From Undibacterium_A arcticum (GTDB taxonomy: Bacteria; Pseudomonadota; Gammaproteobacteria; Burkholderiales; Burkholderiaceae_D), in NCBI RefSeq assembly GCF_042660705.1, contig NZ_JBHSUQ010000001.1: DNA of 64,000 nucleotides; one strand, given 5' to 3'. The notes under the pieces were generated by a model that was not told the origin of the DNA, searched no databases, and was given only the letters and a program-made list of their open reading frames with translations. The position numbers and the translations under genes were made by a program. Below are positions 17,668 through 26,091 of the stretch, in pieces (position 1 is the first letter of the stretch; every line of letters begins with the position of its first letter).

Positions 17668-19399
17668 ATGAAAAACGACGTTCAACCAGAAGCATTTCAG
17701 ACGCAGTCACGCGCACTGACCGACGGCTTTCACCTGGTAATCGATGCCCTGAAACACAACGACATTGACACCATCTTTGGTCTTGTTGGCATTCCTATCA
17801 CGGATCTGGCCCGCCTGGCCCAAGCGGAAGGGATGCGCTTCATCGGCTTTCGTCATGAACAAAATGCCGGCAATGCGGCGGCAATCGCCGGCTACATGAC
17901 CCAAAAGCCAGGGATTTGCCTGACCGTGTCCGCGCCAGGTTTTTTGAACGGCCTGACAGCGCTGGCCAATGCCACCGTCAACTGCTTCCCGATGATCCTG
18001 ATCAGCGGCTCCAGCGAACGCGAAATCGTCGACCTGCAGCAGGGCGATTACGAAGAAATGGATCAGTTGAATGCGGCCAAACCGTACGCCAAGGCAGCCT
18101 ACCGTATTAACAAAGCCGAAGATATCGGTATCGGCATTGCGCGCGCGATTCGTGCGGCCGTGTCCGGCCGTCCTGGCGGCGTCTATCTGGACCTGCCGGC
18201 GCAATTGCTGGCCCAGTCGCTGGACGCAGAACACGGCAAAAAAATCGCTGGTACGCGTGGTCGACCCGGTGCCGCGTCAAATCCCGGCGCCAGACTCGGT
18301 CCAACGCGCGCTCGACCTGCTGAAAGGCGCCAAGCGTCCCCTCATCCTGCTTGGTAAAGGTGCGGCATACGCGCAGGCCGACGCCGACATTCGTGCGTTC
18401 GTCGAAAAATCCGGCATCCCCTATCTGCCGATGTCGATGGCCAAAGGCCTGCTGCCGGACACCCATCCGCAATCGGCTGCGGCCGCCCGCTCCTTCGTGC
18501 TGGCGGAGGCCGACGTCGTGGTGCTGATCGGCGCCCGTCTGAACTGGCTGCTGGCACACGGCAAGGGCAAAACATGGGGGGCACCGAAGCAATTCATCCA
18601 GATTGACATCTCGCCAACGGAAATCGACAGCAACGTGGCGATCGCCGCTCCGGTGATCGGTGACATTGGCTCCTGCGTGTCGGCCCTGCTGGCAGGCATC
18701 GATTCCGGCTTTAGCAAGCCAGGCGCCGAGTGGACCAACGCGATCGCGGAACGTCGACAGAAAAACCTGGCGAAGATGGCGGCCACCCTCGACCAGAATC
18801 CGTCGCCAATGAACTTCCACAGCGCACTGCGCGCGATCCGCGATGTGCTCAAGACTCGCCCGGACATCAACGTCGTCAATGAAGGCGCCAACACCCTCGA
18901 TTACGCCCGTAGCATCATCGACATGTATGAGCCGCGCAAGCGTTTCGACTCCGGCACCTGGGGCATCATGGGCATCGGTATGGGTTATGCCATCGGCGCG
19001 GCGGTCGTCAGCGGCAAGCCTGTCGTTGCCATCGAAGGCGATAGCGCTTTCGGTTTCAGCGGCATGGAACTCGAGACCATCTGCCGCTACGAGCTGCCGA
19101 TTGTCTCCGTGATCTTCAACAACAACGGGGTCTACCGCGGCACCGATGTCAACCCGACCGGAGGGAAAGACGTCGCCCCTACGGTTTTCGTCAAGGGAGC
19201 GCGCTACGACAAGATGATCGAAGCATTCGGCGGCATCGGCTATCACGTCACCACGCCGGCCGAACTGACGACGGCATTGACCGAAGCGATCGCGTCGGGC
19301 AAACCGGCACTTATCAACGCCGTCATCGACGAAGCAGCGGGCACCGAGAGCGGTCGCCTGACAAATCTGAACCCGCAAAGCAGCGCGACCAAGAAGTAA
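17668..19399 (+). CDS. oxc: Oxalyl-CoA decarboxylase, copy 1 (one frameshift)
   Basis: This TPP-dependent enzyme of about 576 aa splits oxalyl-CoA to formyl-CoA and CO2 in the cytoplasm. It has an N-terminal TPP (PYR) domain with the Glu in F-R-H-E-Q-N-A-G (Glu64), the residue that activates TPP. A central domain follows, with L-G-K-G-A-A-Y, and then a C-terminal TPP domain with the cofactor motif G-D-S-A-F-G-F … F-N-N-N-G. The frame shifts in a run of seven A near 18238-18244; copy 2 has six A and reads through, so one A is extra here. The start ATG at 17668 is preceded by AAGAGAAAG. frc follows after 216 bp. A box at 17571 suggests control by the divergent Crp/Fnr-type protein. Confidence 0.95.
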
Positions 19400-19498
19400 C
19401 ACCAGGCATCATGGCGCACACCATGTACAAATAATTGCTCGATCCGGTGCGGTCAGGTGAAGTCCCACTGCGCCAACGCACCAGATCCTTAAGAGAGT

Positions 19499-19600
19499 AT
19501 GAATGAGCAAGGCACGAGCTACAAACTGGCGCCGTTCGACCTGGAACTTGAACGGAACCAATTTGGATTACTGCTCCAGGAACACAATTAACGTTATAAA
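19499..19600 (+). CDS. Possible 33-aa leader peptide between oxc and frc
   Basis: An ATG at 19499 with AAGAGAG just upstream opens 33 codons to TAA at 19598-19600. The encoded peptide begins M-N-E-Q-G-T-S-Y and is amphipathic. Another start in a different frame overlaps it, and no counterpart exists before the second frc. It may be a leader that couples translation to frc, or chance. Confidence 0.22.
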
Positions 19601-19615
19601 AGGAATCTACTAATC

Positions 19616-20866
19616 ATGAACAAGCCACTCGACGGAATTAAGATCATTGATTTCACCCATGTGCAAGCCGGTCCAGCCTGCACGCAGCTGTTGGCCTGGT
19701 TTGGCGCCGACGTCATCAAGGTTGAGCGTCCTGGTTCAGGGGACGTCACCCGGTCCCAGTTACGTGACATTCCAGGTGTAGATGCCCTGTATTTCACTAT
19801 GCTTAACAGCAATAAAAAGTCGCTCACGCTGGACACCAAGAAGCCGGAAGGCAAGGAAGTGCTGGAAAAGCTGATCAAGGAATCCGATGTATTGGTTGAA
19901 AATTTTGGACCAGGTGCTCTTGACCGCATGGGTTTCACCTGGGATTACATCCGTGAACTCAATCCACGCATGATCGTAGCCTCGGTAAAAGGTTTTAGTG
20001 ATGGCCATCATTACGAGGACTTGAAAGTCTACGAAAACGTGGCGCAATGCGCCGGGGGCGCCGCGTCCACCACGGGCTTCTGGGATGGTCCTCCAACGGT
20101 GAGCGCAGCCGCCCTTGGCGACACCAATACCGGTATGCACCTGGCGATCGGCATTCTCACTGCGTTGATTGGCCGTGACAAAACAGGCAAGGGCCAGAAG
20201 GTGGCTGTCTCGATGCAGGACAGTGTTCTCAATCTGTGCCGCGTCAAGCTGCGCGATCAGCAGCGCCTGGACAAGGTAGGTTACCTTGAGGAGTATCCGC
20301 AATATCCGCATGGTAAATTCACCGACGTCGTGCCGCGTGGCGGTAACGCAGGTGGCGGTGGCCAGCCGGGCTGGGTTCTCAAGTGCAAGGGCTGGGAGAC
20401 GGACCCGAACGCGTACATCTATTTCACCATTCAGGGCCATGCATGGGCCCCGATCTGCAAGGCGATTGGCCAGGATGAATGGATCGACGATCCGGCGTAC
20501 AACACGGCCGCGGCGCGTCAGGACAAAATTTTCGATATCTTTGGCACGATCGAAGCTTGGCTCAAGGATAAGACCAAGTTTGAAGCCGTGGACATATTAC
20601 GCAAGTTCGACATCCCATGCTCGCCCGTGATGTCGATGAAGGAAATCGCGAATGATCCTTCACTGCGCGCGAGCGGGACCGTTACCGAAGTCGAACACAA
20701 GGAGCGCGGTAAATATCTCACCGTGGGCAGCCCGATCAAATTCTCGGATACCACGGTCGAAATCACCGGGTCGCCATTGTTGGGAGAACATACCGACGAA
20801 GTGCTGGAAAGCCTGGGTTACAGCAAACAAAAAATTGCTGCAATGCATGCCGCGCAGGTGGTTTGA
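19616..20866 (+). CDS. frc: Formyl-CoA:oxalate CoA-transferase, copy 1
   Basis: This 416-aa class III CoA-transferase moves CoA from formyl-CoA to oxalate, giving oxalyl-CoA for Oxc and free formate. The catalytic Asp is Asp169 in L-G-D-T-N-T-G, the same number as in the Oxalobacter enzyme. Gln17 (T-H-V-Q) is also conserved, and the glycine loop G-G-G-G-Q-P is at 247-252. Residue 48 is Gln, as I recall for E. coli YfdW, rather than the Trp of Oxalobacter Frc. It is intact. It lies downstream of oxc copy 1 on the same strand with an AAAAGGAATC leader and is probably co-expressed. It differs from copy 2 (41260-42505) at roughly a quarter of positions, unlike the near-identical oxc genes. Confidence 0.95.
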   Translation: MNKPLDGIKIIDFTHVQAGPACTQLLAWFGADVIKVERPGSGDVTRSQLRDIPGVDALYFTMLNSNKKSLTLDTKKPEGKEVLEKLIKESDVLVENFGPGALDRMGFTWDYIRELNPRMIVASVKGFSDGHHYEDLKVYENVAQCAGGAASTTGFWDGPPTVSAAALGDTNTGMHLAIGILTALIGRDKTGKGQKVAVSMQDSVLNLCRVKLRDQQRLDKVGYLEEYPQYPHGKFTDVVPRGGNAGGGGQPGWVLKCKGWETDPNAYIYFTIQGHAWAPICKAIGQDEWIDDPAYNTAAARQDKIFDIFGTIEAWLKDKTKFEAVDILRKFDIPCSPVMSMKEIANDPSLRASGTVTEVEHKERGKYLTVGSPIKFSDTTVEITGSPLLGEHTDEVLESLGYSKQKIAAMHAAQVV

Positions 20867-20896
20867 AGACACCATTCTTGCACACCTAATAGCGGT

Positions 20897-20924
20897 GTTC
20901 AGGAGCCCGCACGGGCTTCTGAAC
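20897..20924 (+). terminator. Stem-loop after frc, possible terminator or processing site
   Basis: The arms GTTCAGgAGCCCG and its near-complement GGGCTtCTGAAC enclose a 4-base loop. No T-run follows, so it may attenuate rather than fully stop transcription into the PAS gene 35 bp downstream. Confidence 0.45.
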
Positions 20925-20958
20925 ATCGCTCCAGTTTTCAAGGATAAGGAGTAAGTCT

Positions 20959-21387
20959 ATGCACTCAGCAATTGATTTCAAGCAGCTCATAGAGGCTGTA
21001 GGCGATGCGATCGTCGTCTGTGACGCCAGCGGCGCCATCACGCTGTGGAATCCGGCGGCCGAGCGCATGTTCGGCTTTGCGGAAAGCGAGGCACTGGGCC
21101 AATCGCTTGATCTGATTGTTCCGGAGCGGCAGCGCCAGCGCCATTGGGATGGTTATCACAAGACGATGGAGACAGGGCAAACCCGTTACGGTCACGATGT
21201 GCTGCGGGTACCGGCGCTACATAAAGACGGGCGCGCCTTATCCATCGCGTTTACGGTTGCCATGCTGTATTCGGCAGATCAAAAGGTGACGGCCATTGTC
21301 GCGATTATTCGCGATGAAACCGCTCGCTTTAGTGAAGAGCGCAGCTTGCGCAAACGCCTGGCCGAACTGGAAGCCACGACCGCTTGA
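20959..21387 (+). CDS. Single PAS-domain protein
   Basis: This 142-aa protein is almost entirely one PAS domain (about residues 8-125), with the typical N-terminal D-A-I-V-V-C-D, W-N-P-A-A-E-R-M-F-G and L-I-V-P-E-R motifs, then a D-G-R-A-L-S-I beta strand and a short C-terminal helix with E-E-R-S-L-R-K-R-L-A-E-L. It has no kinase, GGDEF or DNA-binding output. Stand-alone PAS proteins bind small ligands, haem or flavin and act through partners. An AAGGAGTAAG site precedes the start. It follows frc by 92 bp and could sense a metabolite of the oxalate pathway; that is inference from position. Confidence 0.8.
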   Translation: MHSAIDFKQLIEAVGDAIVVCDASGAITLWNPAAERMFGFAESEALGQSLDLIVPERQRQRHWDGYHKTMETGQTRYGHDVLRVPALHKDGRALSIAFTVAMLYSADQKVTAIVAIIRDETARFSEERSLRKRLAELEATTA

Positions 21388-21526
21388 ACAAGCTTGCTTA
21401 GTCGTTCAAAGCGATAGCGGCCTCTCCGGCAGCTGAGCGGCGGCCGAGCATGTCGGTATCTCATTTCCTTCGAAGTGGCTGATGCTCACATCGCACTTCG
21501 ATCAATCTGCCTTTGCGGAAAAATCG

Positions 21527-22666
21527 ATGGACATGCGCTGGAAAAGACGGGTAGTCGCAGGACTGGTGGCAAGCATTGCGATGACGGCATTTGCGGAGGA
21601 TGGCATCACCGAGGATAGTATTCTGATCGGTCAGACCGTCGGGCTGACCGGGACTGTTGCCAGCGCCGTCAAAGAGATGAACGAAGGCGCACATGCCTAT
21701 ATTGCCGGCGTCAACCGGCAGGGCGGAGTCAATGGCCGCAAGATCATATTGCGCATTGTCGACGACAAGTTCATACCGGCTCTGGCTGCGGCCAATGCGG
21801 AAAAACTCATTACGCAAGATCATGTGTTCGCGTTATTCCAGAGCCGGGGCACGCCGCAAACTGAAGCCATCCTGCCGCTCCTGGAGACGCACCAGGTACC
21901 GCTCGTCGCACCGAGCACAGGCGCAGAAATATTCCATACGCCCGTCAACCGCTGGCTGTTCAATGTGCGCGCCAAATATCAGGATGAAGTGATTAAGGCC
22001 ATCGAGCACTTCACTACCGTCGGCATCAATAAGATCGGCTTGCTGACGTATGAAAAAGAGGATCCCTTAGGCATGGAAGGACTTGCCGGATTCAACAAAG
22101 GCATGACGGCGCGTCAATTATCTCCGGCCATCATCGCGATATTTCCTCGGCTAAAGCCGGACATTAAAGCCACCGCTGCCAAGCTGATCGCAGCCAGGCC
22201 CGCGGCACTGATTATCGTCAGCTCAGGCGAGAACACGATTGACATCATCAAGGAGCTGCGTGCGCAAGGCGGCAGCATGCAAATCATGACGATGTCCAAT
22301 AATTCGTCGCAAGAGTTCGCCAGGGATTTGGGTCCGGCAGCGAATGGCATCCTCGTGACACAGGTCACGCCTGCCCCCCATCTGGTGTCCAGTGTCTTGG
22401 GCCAGGAGTTCAAGGTGGCGGCAAAAGGAACCGGTACCACCGTGTCATATGCGGCAATGGAAGGCTTCGTGTCTGCCAAGGTGCTGGTGGAAGGCATCCG
22501 GCGCGCTGGCCGCAATCTGACGCGCGAAAATTTTGTGCATGCGCTGGAATCAATGAAGCACGCCGATCTGGGTGGATTGATGGTCAACTATGGGCCTCGG
22601 AACCACACCGGCAGCCAGTTTGTGGAAATCACGATGCTTGGCAAAGACGGACGTTTTGTGCGCTGA
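21527..22666 (+). CDS. Periplasmic substrate-binding protein (LivJ type), orphan
   Basis: The protein is about 379 aa. The start at 21527 (or 21533) places a signal peptide R-W-K-R-R followed by V-V-A-G-L-V-A-S-I-A-M-T-A-F-A at the N-terminus; a longer start at 21482 is less likely. The mature part is a type I periplasmic binding fold (Peripla_BP_6) with G-Q-T-V-G-L-T-G, G-G-V-N-G-R-K-I and D-D-K-F near the N-terminus, as in branched-chain amino acid and organic acid receptors. No permease or ATPase genes accompany it, so it may be an orphan receptor or partner of a sensor. It lies downstream of frc and the PAS gene. Confidence 0.85.
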   Translation: MDMRWKRRVVAGLVASIAMTAFAEDGITEDSILIGQTVGLTGTVASAVKEMNEGAHAYIAGVNRQGGVNGRKIILRIVDDKFIPALAAANAEKLITQDHVFALFQSRGTPQTEAILPLLETHQVPLVAPSTGAEIFHTPVNRWLFNVRAKYQDEVIKAIEHFTTVGINKIGLLTYEKEDPLGMEGLAGFNKGMTARQLSPAIIAIFPRLKPDIKATAAKLIAARPAALIIVSSGENTIDIIKELRAQGGSMQIMTMSNNSSQEFARDLGPAANGILVTQVTPAPHLVSSVLGQEFKVAAKGTGTTVSYAAMEGFVSAKVLVEGIRRAGRNLTRENFVHALESMKHADLGGLMVNYGPRNHTGSQFVEITMLGKDGRFVR

Positions 22667-22704
22667 GTATTTTAAAACCTATTTGTCCGGTACACCAAGG
22701 GATC

Positions 22705-22941
22705 ATGACTCAATGTCGTCGCACGCATACTGCGCGCCAAGGCTCTGTGCTGGTTCTGTTTGGTGTCGATATTGAGACCGTACTTCGCTGTGAAGATGAT
22801 TGCGTGTCGTTCGAATATTCTCTTTCTGAAATCGACCACAAAAAAATGCAGGCGGCGGGATACAAAAAACTCGGTAGAAACGTTGCGTCATTCTCGATCC
22901 ATGGCGTTGAAACCTGGTGTAAAAGCCCACGTTTTACATGA
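22705..22941 (+). CDS. Hypothetical protein, 78 aa
   Basis: The only plausible gene in the 331-bp gap between the binding-protein gene and the dadA-like gene. An AAGGGATC leader precedes the ATG. The protein is mixed charged with a hydrophobic strand S-V-L-V-L-F-G-V-D-I and no recognisable motif. An opposite-strand frame overlaps it, so reality is uncertain. Confidence 0.3.
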   Translation: MTQCRRTHTARQGSVLVLFGVDIETVLRCEDDCVSFEYSLSEIDHKKMQAAGYKKLGRNVASFSIHGVETWCKSPRFT

Positions 22942-22997
22942 GATGCAACTGTAACCCCATACGAAATTCGGGTGACTCACTTTTTTGCACGGCTACT

Positions 22998-24314
22998 TCA
23001 ACTAGTCGTTCTGCCAGGTTCGACCAACGATACGGATACCCGATGCGGCTTTCGGGTAAATGCAAAGTCAACCTCCGGCGTCCGGCCCGACACGATGTCG
23101 GCGATCGCCCGGCCTGAGCCGCAACCCATGGTCCAGCCCAGCGTGCCGTGGCCGGTATTCAGAAACAGATTGCTGAACCTAGTCTCACCGATGTAAGGTA
23201 CGTTGGACGGCGTCAGCGGCCGCAGGCCGGTCCAGTAAACCGGATTGCCGTAGTCGCACGCCTGCGGAAATAGTTCGCGCGTGCGGCGGGTGATTATTTC
23301 GCAGCGGGTGGCGTTCAGCTCGCGTGTATAGCCGTTGAACTCACAGGTGCCTGCCACGCGCAAGCGATCGCCCAGACGCGACACCACCAGCTTGTAAGCG
23401 TCGTCAGTCAAGGAAACCGATGGGGCAGCGTCCCGATCTTTGACGCGGTAAGTGGCCGAATAGCCCTTGCCCGGATAGATCATCAGGTCGATGCCCAATG
23501 GCTTGAGCAGAGGAGCCGAAAAGCTTCCTAGCGCCACCACGAACGCATCGGCGCGCAGTACCTGGTGGCGTCCCTCCGCATTAATTATTTCGACGCCGCT
23601 GATCTTCGCCGATGCACCGGCGCCAGTGGTCAGCAAGCGTGTGATGGTGGTGTTGAAGCGGAAATTGACGCCCGCTTCAGCAGCCTTGTCAGCCAATCCC
23701 GTCGTGAACTTGTACACGTCGCCGGATTCGTCGGTCGCGGTGAAATCGCCGCCGACAATCCGGTTGCGGCTCTGCGCTAGCGCCGGTTCGATTTTGATGA
23801 CTTCATCCGCGCTGATCGACTGGCGCGGGCAGCCGAGATCGCGCATGAATTTGGCAGCCGGCAGGGATTCCTCGAAGTCTTTCTGATCGGTATAAAAATG
23901 CAGGATGCCGCGCGTCAGGCAATCGTATTCGATGCCGGTTTCAGTACGTACCGCTTGCAGCGTTTGACGGCTGTATTCTGCGATCGCGACGATCTGGCGA
24001 ATATTGCTTGCGGTACGTGCGGGCGTGCATTCGCGCAGGAAATTCAGGCCCCATTTCCACTGCAGCCATTCGGGCCGGAAGCGATATAGTAAAGGCGCAT
24101 CTTCCTGGCCGAGCCATTTCAATATTTTCATCGGTGCGGAAGGATTAGCCCACGGCACCGCATGCGAAACGGAAATTTGGCAACCGTTGGCAAAGCTGGT
24201 TTCCTGCGCCACACCGGGCTGGCGCTCGATGACGCTTACATCATGCCCCGCTTGGCGCAAGAACCACGCCGAAGCGGTGCCGACTATGCCAGCCCCCAAT
24301 ACGATGATTTTCAT
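22998..24314 (-). CDS. dadA: D-amino-acid dehydrogenase / DAO-family FAD oxidoreductase
   Basis: This 438-aa protein has the N-terminal FAD-binding G-A-G-I-V-G-T-A-S-A-W (residues 7-17), E-R-Q-P-G-V-A-Q-E-T-S-F-A-N-G (about 31-45) and a C-terminal W-T-G-L-R-P-L-T-P-S-N-V-P-Y-I-G followed by G-H-G-T-L-G-W-T. These match small-subunit D-amino-acid dehydrogenase (DadA), which oxidises D-amino acids to 2-oxo acids and feeds electrons to quinones. It starts 24 bp after the pyk stop, so the two are likely co-transcribed. Linkage to gcl and pyk suggests a role around glycine, glyoxylate or pyruvate metabolism here. It is intact. Confidence 0.85.
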   Translation of the reverse strand: MKIIVLGAGIVGTASAWFLRQAGHDVSVIERQPGVAQETSFANGCQISVSHAVPWANPSAPMKILKWLGQEDAPLLYRFRPEWLQWKWGLNFLRECTPARTASNIRQIVAIAEYSRQTLQAVRTETGIEYDCLTRGILHFYTDQKDFEESLPAAKFMRDLGCPRQSISADEVIKIEPALAQSRNRIVGGDFTATDESGDVYKFTTGLADKAAEAGVNFRFNTTITRLLTTGAGASAKISGVEIINAEGRHQVLRADAFVVALGSFSAPLLKPLGIDLMIYPGKGYSATYRVKDRDAAPSVSLTDDAYKLVVSRLGDRLRVAGTCEFNGYTRELNATRCEIITRRTRELFPQACDYGNPVYWTGLRPLTPSNVPYIGETRFSNLFLNTGHGTLGWTMGCGSGRAIADIVSGRTPEVDFAFTRKPHRVSVSLVEPGRTTS

Positions 24315-24337
24315 GAGCCGAGGTCACATCTCAATTT

Positions 24338-25755
24338 TCAGGCCTCGATTTCCGCGATCCGTAACAGGTTGGTGGTGCCCGGCTCGCCAAAAGGCATGCC
24401 TGCGGTGATGGCGATCTGGTCACCGGCTTGTGCAAATCCCTCTTCACGGGCCACGTGGGAGGCGGTCGCCACCATCTCGTCCACGCTGTGAACATCGGCA
24501 CTGACGGTGGAATGGACGCCCCATACCAGGGACAGGCGCCGTGCGGTGGCCAGGTTGGGCGTGATGCTCAGAATGGGCGCCATAGGCCGCTCGCGCGCCG
24601 CACGCAGACTGGTATGTCCGGAGGTCGTGTAAGTGACGGTTGCCGCAGCCCCGATGATGTTGGTCACATTGCGCAAGGCGGAGCAGATCGCATCGCCGCG
24701 CGTGGGCATCGGCAATTCGTGCTGCGCATCGATCAGGTTGCGATAGAGCGGATCGCGTTCCACTTCGTTGATGATGCGGTCCATCATCGATACCGCCTGC
24801 ACCGGATAGGCGCCGCTGGCGGACTCCGCCGACAACATGACAGCGTCGGCGCCGTCGTAGATAGCGCTGGCCACATCGGATGCCTCAGCCCGGGTCGGCG
24901 TTGGCGCGGTTATCATCGATTCGAGCATTTGCGTGGCGGCGATGCTCGGTTTGCCGTGCTGACGGCAAACCCGCAGAATGCGCTTTTGCGCGCCCGGCAC
25001 GCGCTCCGGTGGCAGCTCGACGCCAAGATCGCCGCGCGCCACCATGACCGCATCCGACAAGCGTACAATTTCTTCCAGTTGATCGAGTGCTTGCGGCTTT
25101 TCCAGCTTGGTCATCAGGCTGGCACGGCCGCCGACCAGTTCACGCGCCTCCAGCAAATCTTCCGGACGCTGCACGAAGGACAAGGCGACCCACTCGACAC
25201 CCAATGCCAAGGCAAAGGCCAGATCGCGCCGGTCCTTTTCAGTCAGCACCGGAATCGGCAACACCGCATCGGGCACGTTGACGCCCTTGCGATCAGACAG
25301 TGGGCCGCCGGTGATCACGCGTGTGCGAATCCGTTGCCCGTCGCTGGCCAGCACTTGCAGGCGCAGCTTGCCGTCATCCAGCAGCAAGGATTGGCCGACC
25401 GTGATGACTTCGAATAATTCAGGATGCGGCAGACATACACGCTGTATCGTGCCAGGTGCGGCATCGCGATCGAGCACAAATTCGGCCCCGCCGCCAGCGT
25501 GATCCTGCCTTCGGCAAACGCACCGATGCGCAGTTTTGGTCCCTGCAGGTCCGCCAGAATCGCGATCGGGCGGCCAAGTTTACGCTCCACTTCGCGCACG
25601 ATCTCATGGCGAGCCTGATGGTCCTGGTGCGAACCATGGCTGAAGTTGAAACGGAAGACATCGGCTCCAGCTTCAAATAGTTTCTGGATTGTCTCTGCAT
25701 CCGAACTGGCAGGGCCGAGTGTTGCTATGATTTTGGCATTTCGTTGACGCCGCAT
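24338..25755 (-). CDS. pyk: Pyruvate kinase, one frameshift
   Basis: Corrected length is about 472 aa. The N-terminal part begins M-R-R-Q-R-N-A-K-I-I-A-T-L-G-P-A-S with the substrate Arg in F-R-F-N-F-S-H-G. The later part has the catalytic M-T-K-L-E-K-P region, M-V-A-R-G-D-L-G-V-E, A-T-Q-M-L-E-S-M and M-L-S-A-E-S-A-S-G. The frame shifts near 25478, where one T appears missing in a TTT run of the coding strand (…G-P-N-F then V-L-D-R-D). The gene makes ATP and pyruvate from phosphoenolpyruvate. Placement between gcl and dadA recalls gcl-hyi-glxR-ttuD-pyk clusters of Burkholderiales, where glycerate made from glyoxylate enters lower glycolysis. An AAAGGAAG site precedes the start. Confidence 0.9.
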
Positions 25756-26091
25756 GATGTTCTTCCTTTGAATGAAACGATGACTGGGCCGATGGATTTT
25801 TCATTCAGTCGCATCGGTTCTAAAGAATCAGGACAGCCCGCATTGACATTGGTAAGGGTCGACTCCTGCTTCCCAATTGCCCGCCGACAGATTATGCAAA
25901 ACTAGATCCAGTTGATAAATATTCAATTTATCCAAATTTGATTGCCATGGAATGCATAGGGAAACAAGGACTCGACTCCGCGGAATCCGGTACGCGCGGC
26001 CGCGCCGAACATTCGATGAATCCCACTTCGTTAAATAGCATCGTCAGCTTGACAGCAAATTTGGGAGTGATTTTTTCCTGTTCGTATTCGA
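25756..26091. other. Gap between gcl and pyk, nothing recognised
   Basis: This 336-bp stretch is AT-richer than its surroundings. I see no gene, no RNA and no repeat. It probably contains the pyk promoter. In related clusters hyi and glxR would stand about here; no trace of them is readable. Confidence 0.4.

Larger units (their letters stand above)
16710..19440. repeat. Large inverted duplication, copy 1 (Crp/Fnr gene plus oxc)
   Basis: This 2,731-bp block recurs in inverted orientation at 42544-45276 (2,733 bp). The length difference of 2 bp is fully explained by four homopolymer differences: one extra A here near 18240, one missing T near 17303, and two extra A in copy 2. Only scattered base substitutions separate the copies, for example one that changes Val to Thr in Oxc (A-A-V-V-S versus A-A-V-T-S). 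Identity ends at GGTGATCCTGG on the left and AATAATTGCTC on the right. Confidence 0.92.

Noticed and set aside
22703..22930. Minus-strand frame in the gap before the dadA-like gene
   Set aside because: No ribosome binding site or motif; a plus-strand frame over the same bases is at least as likely.
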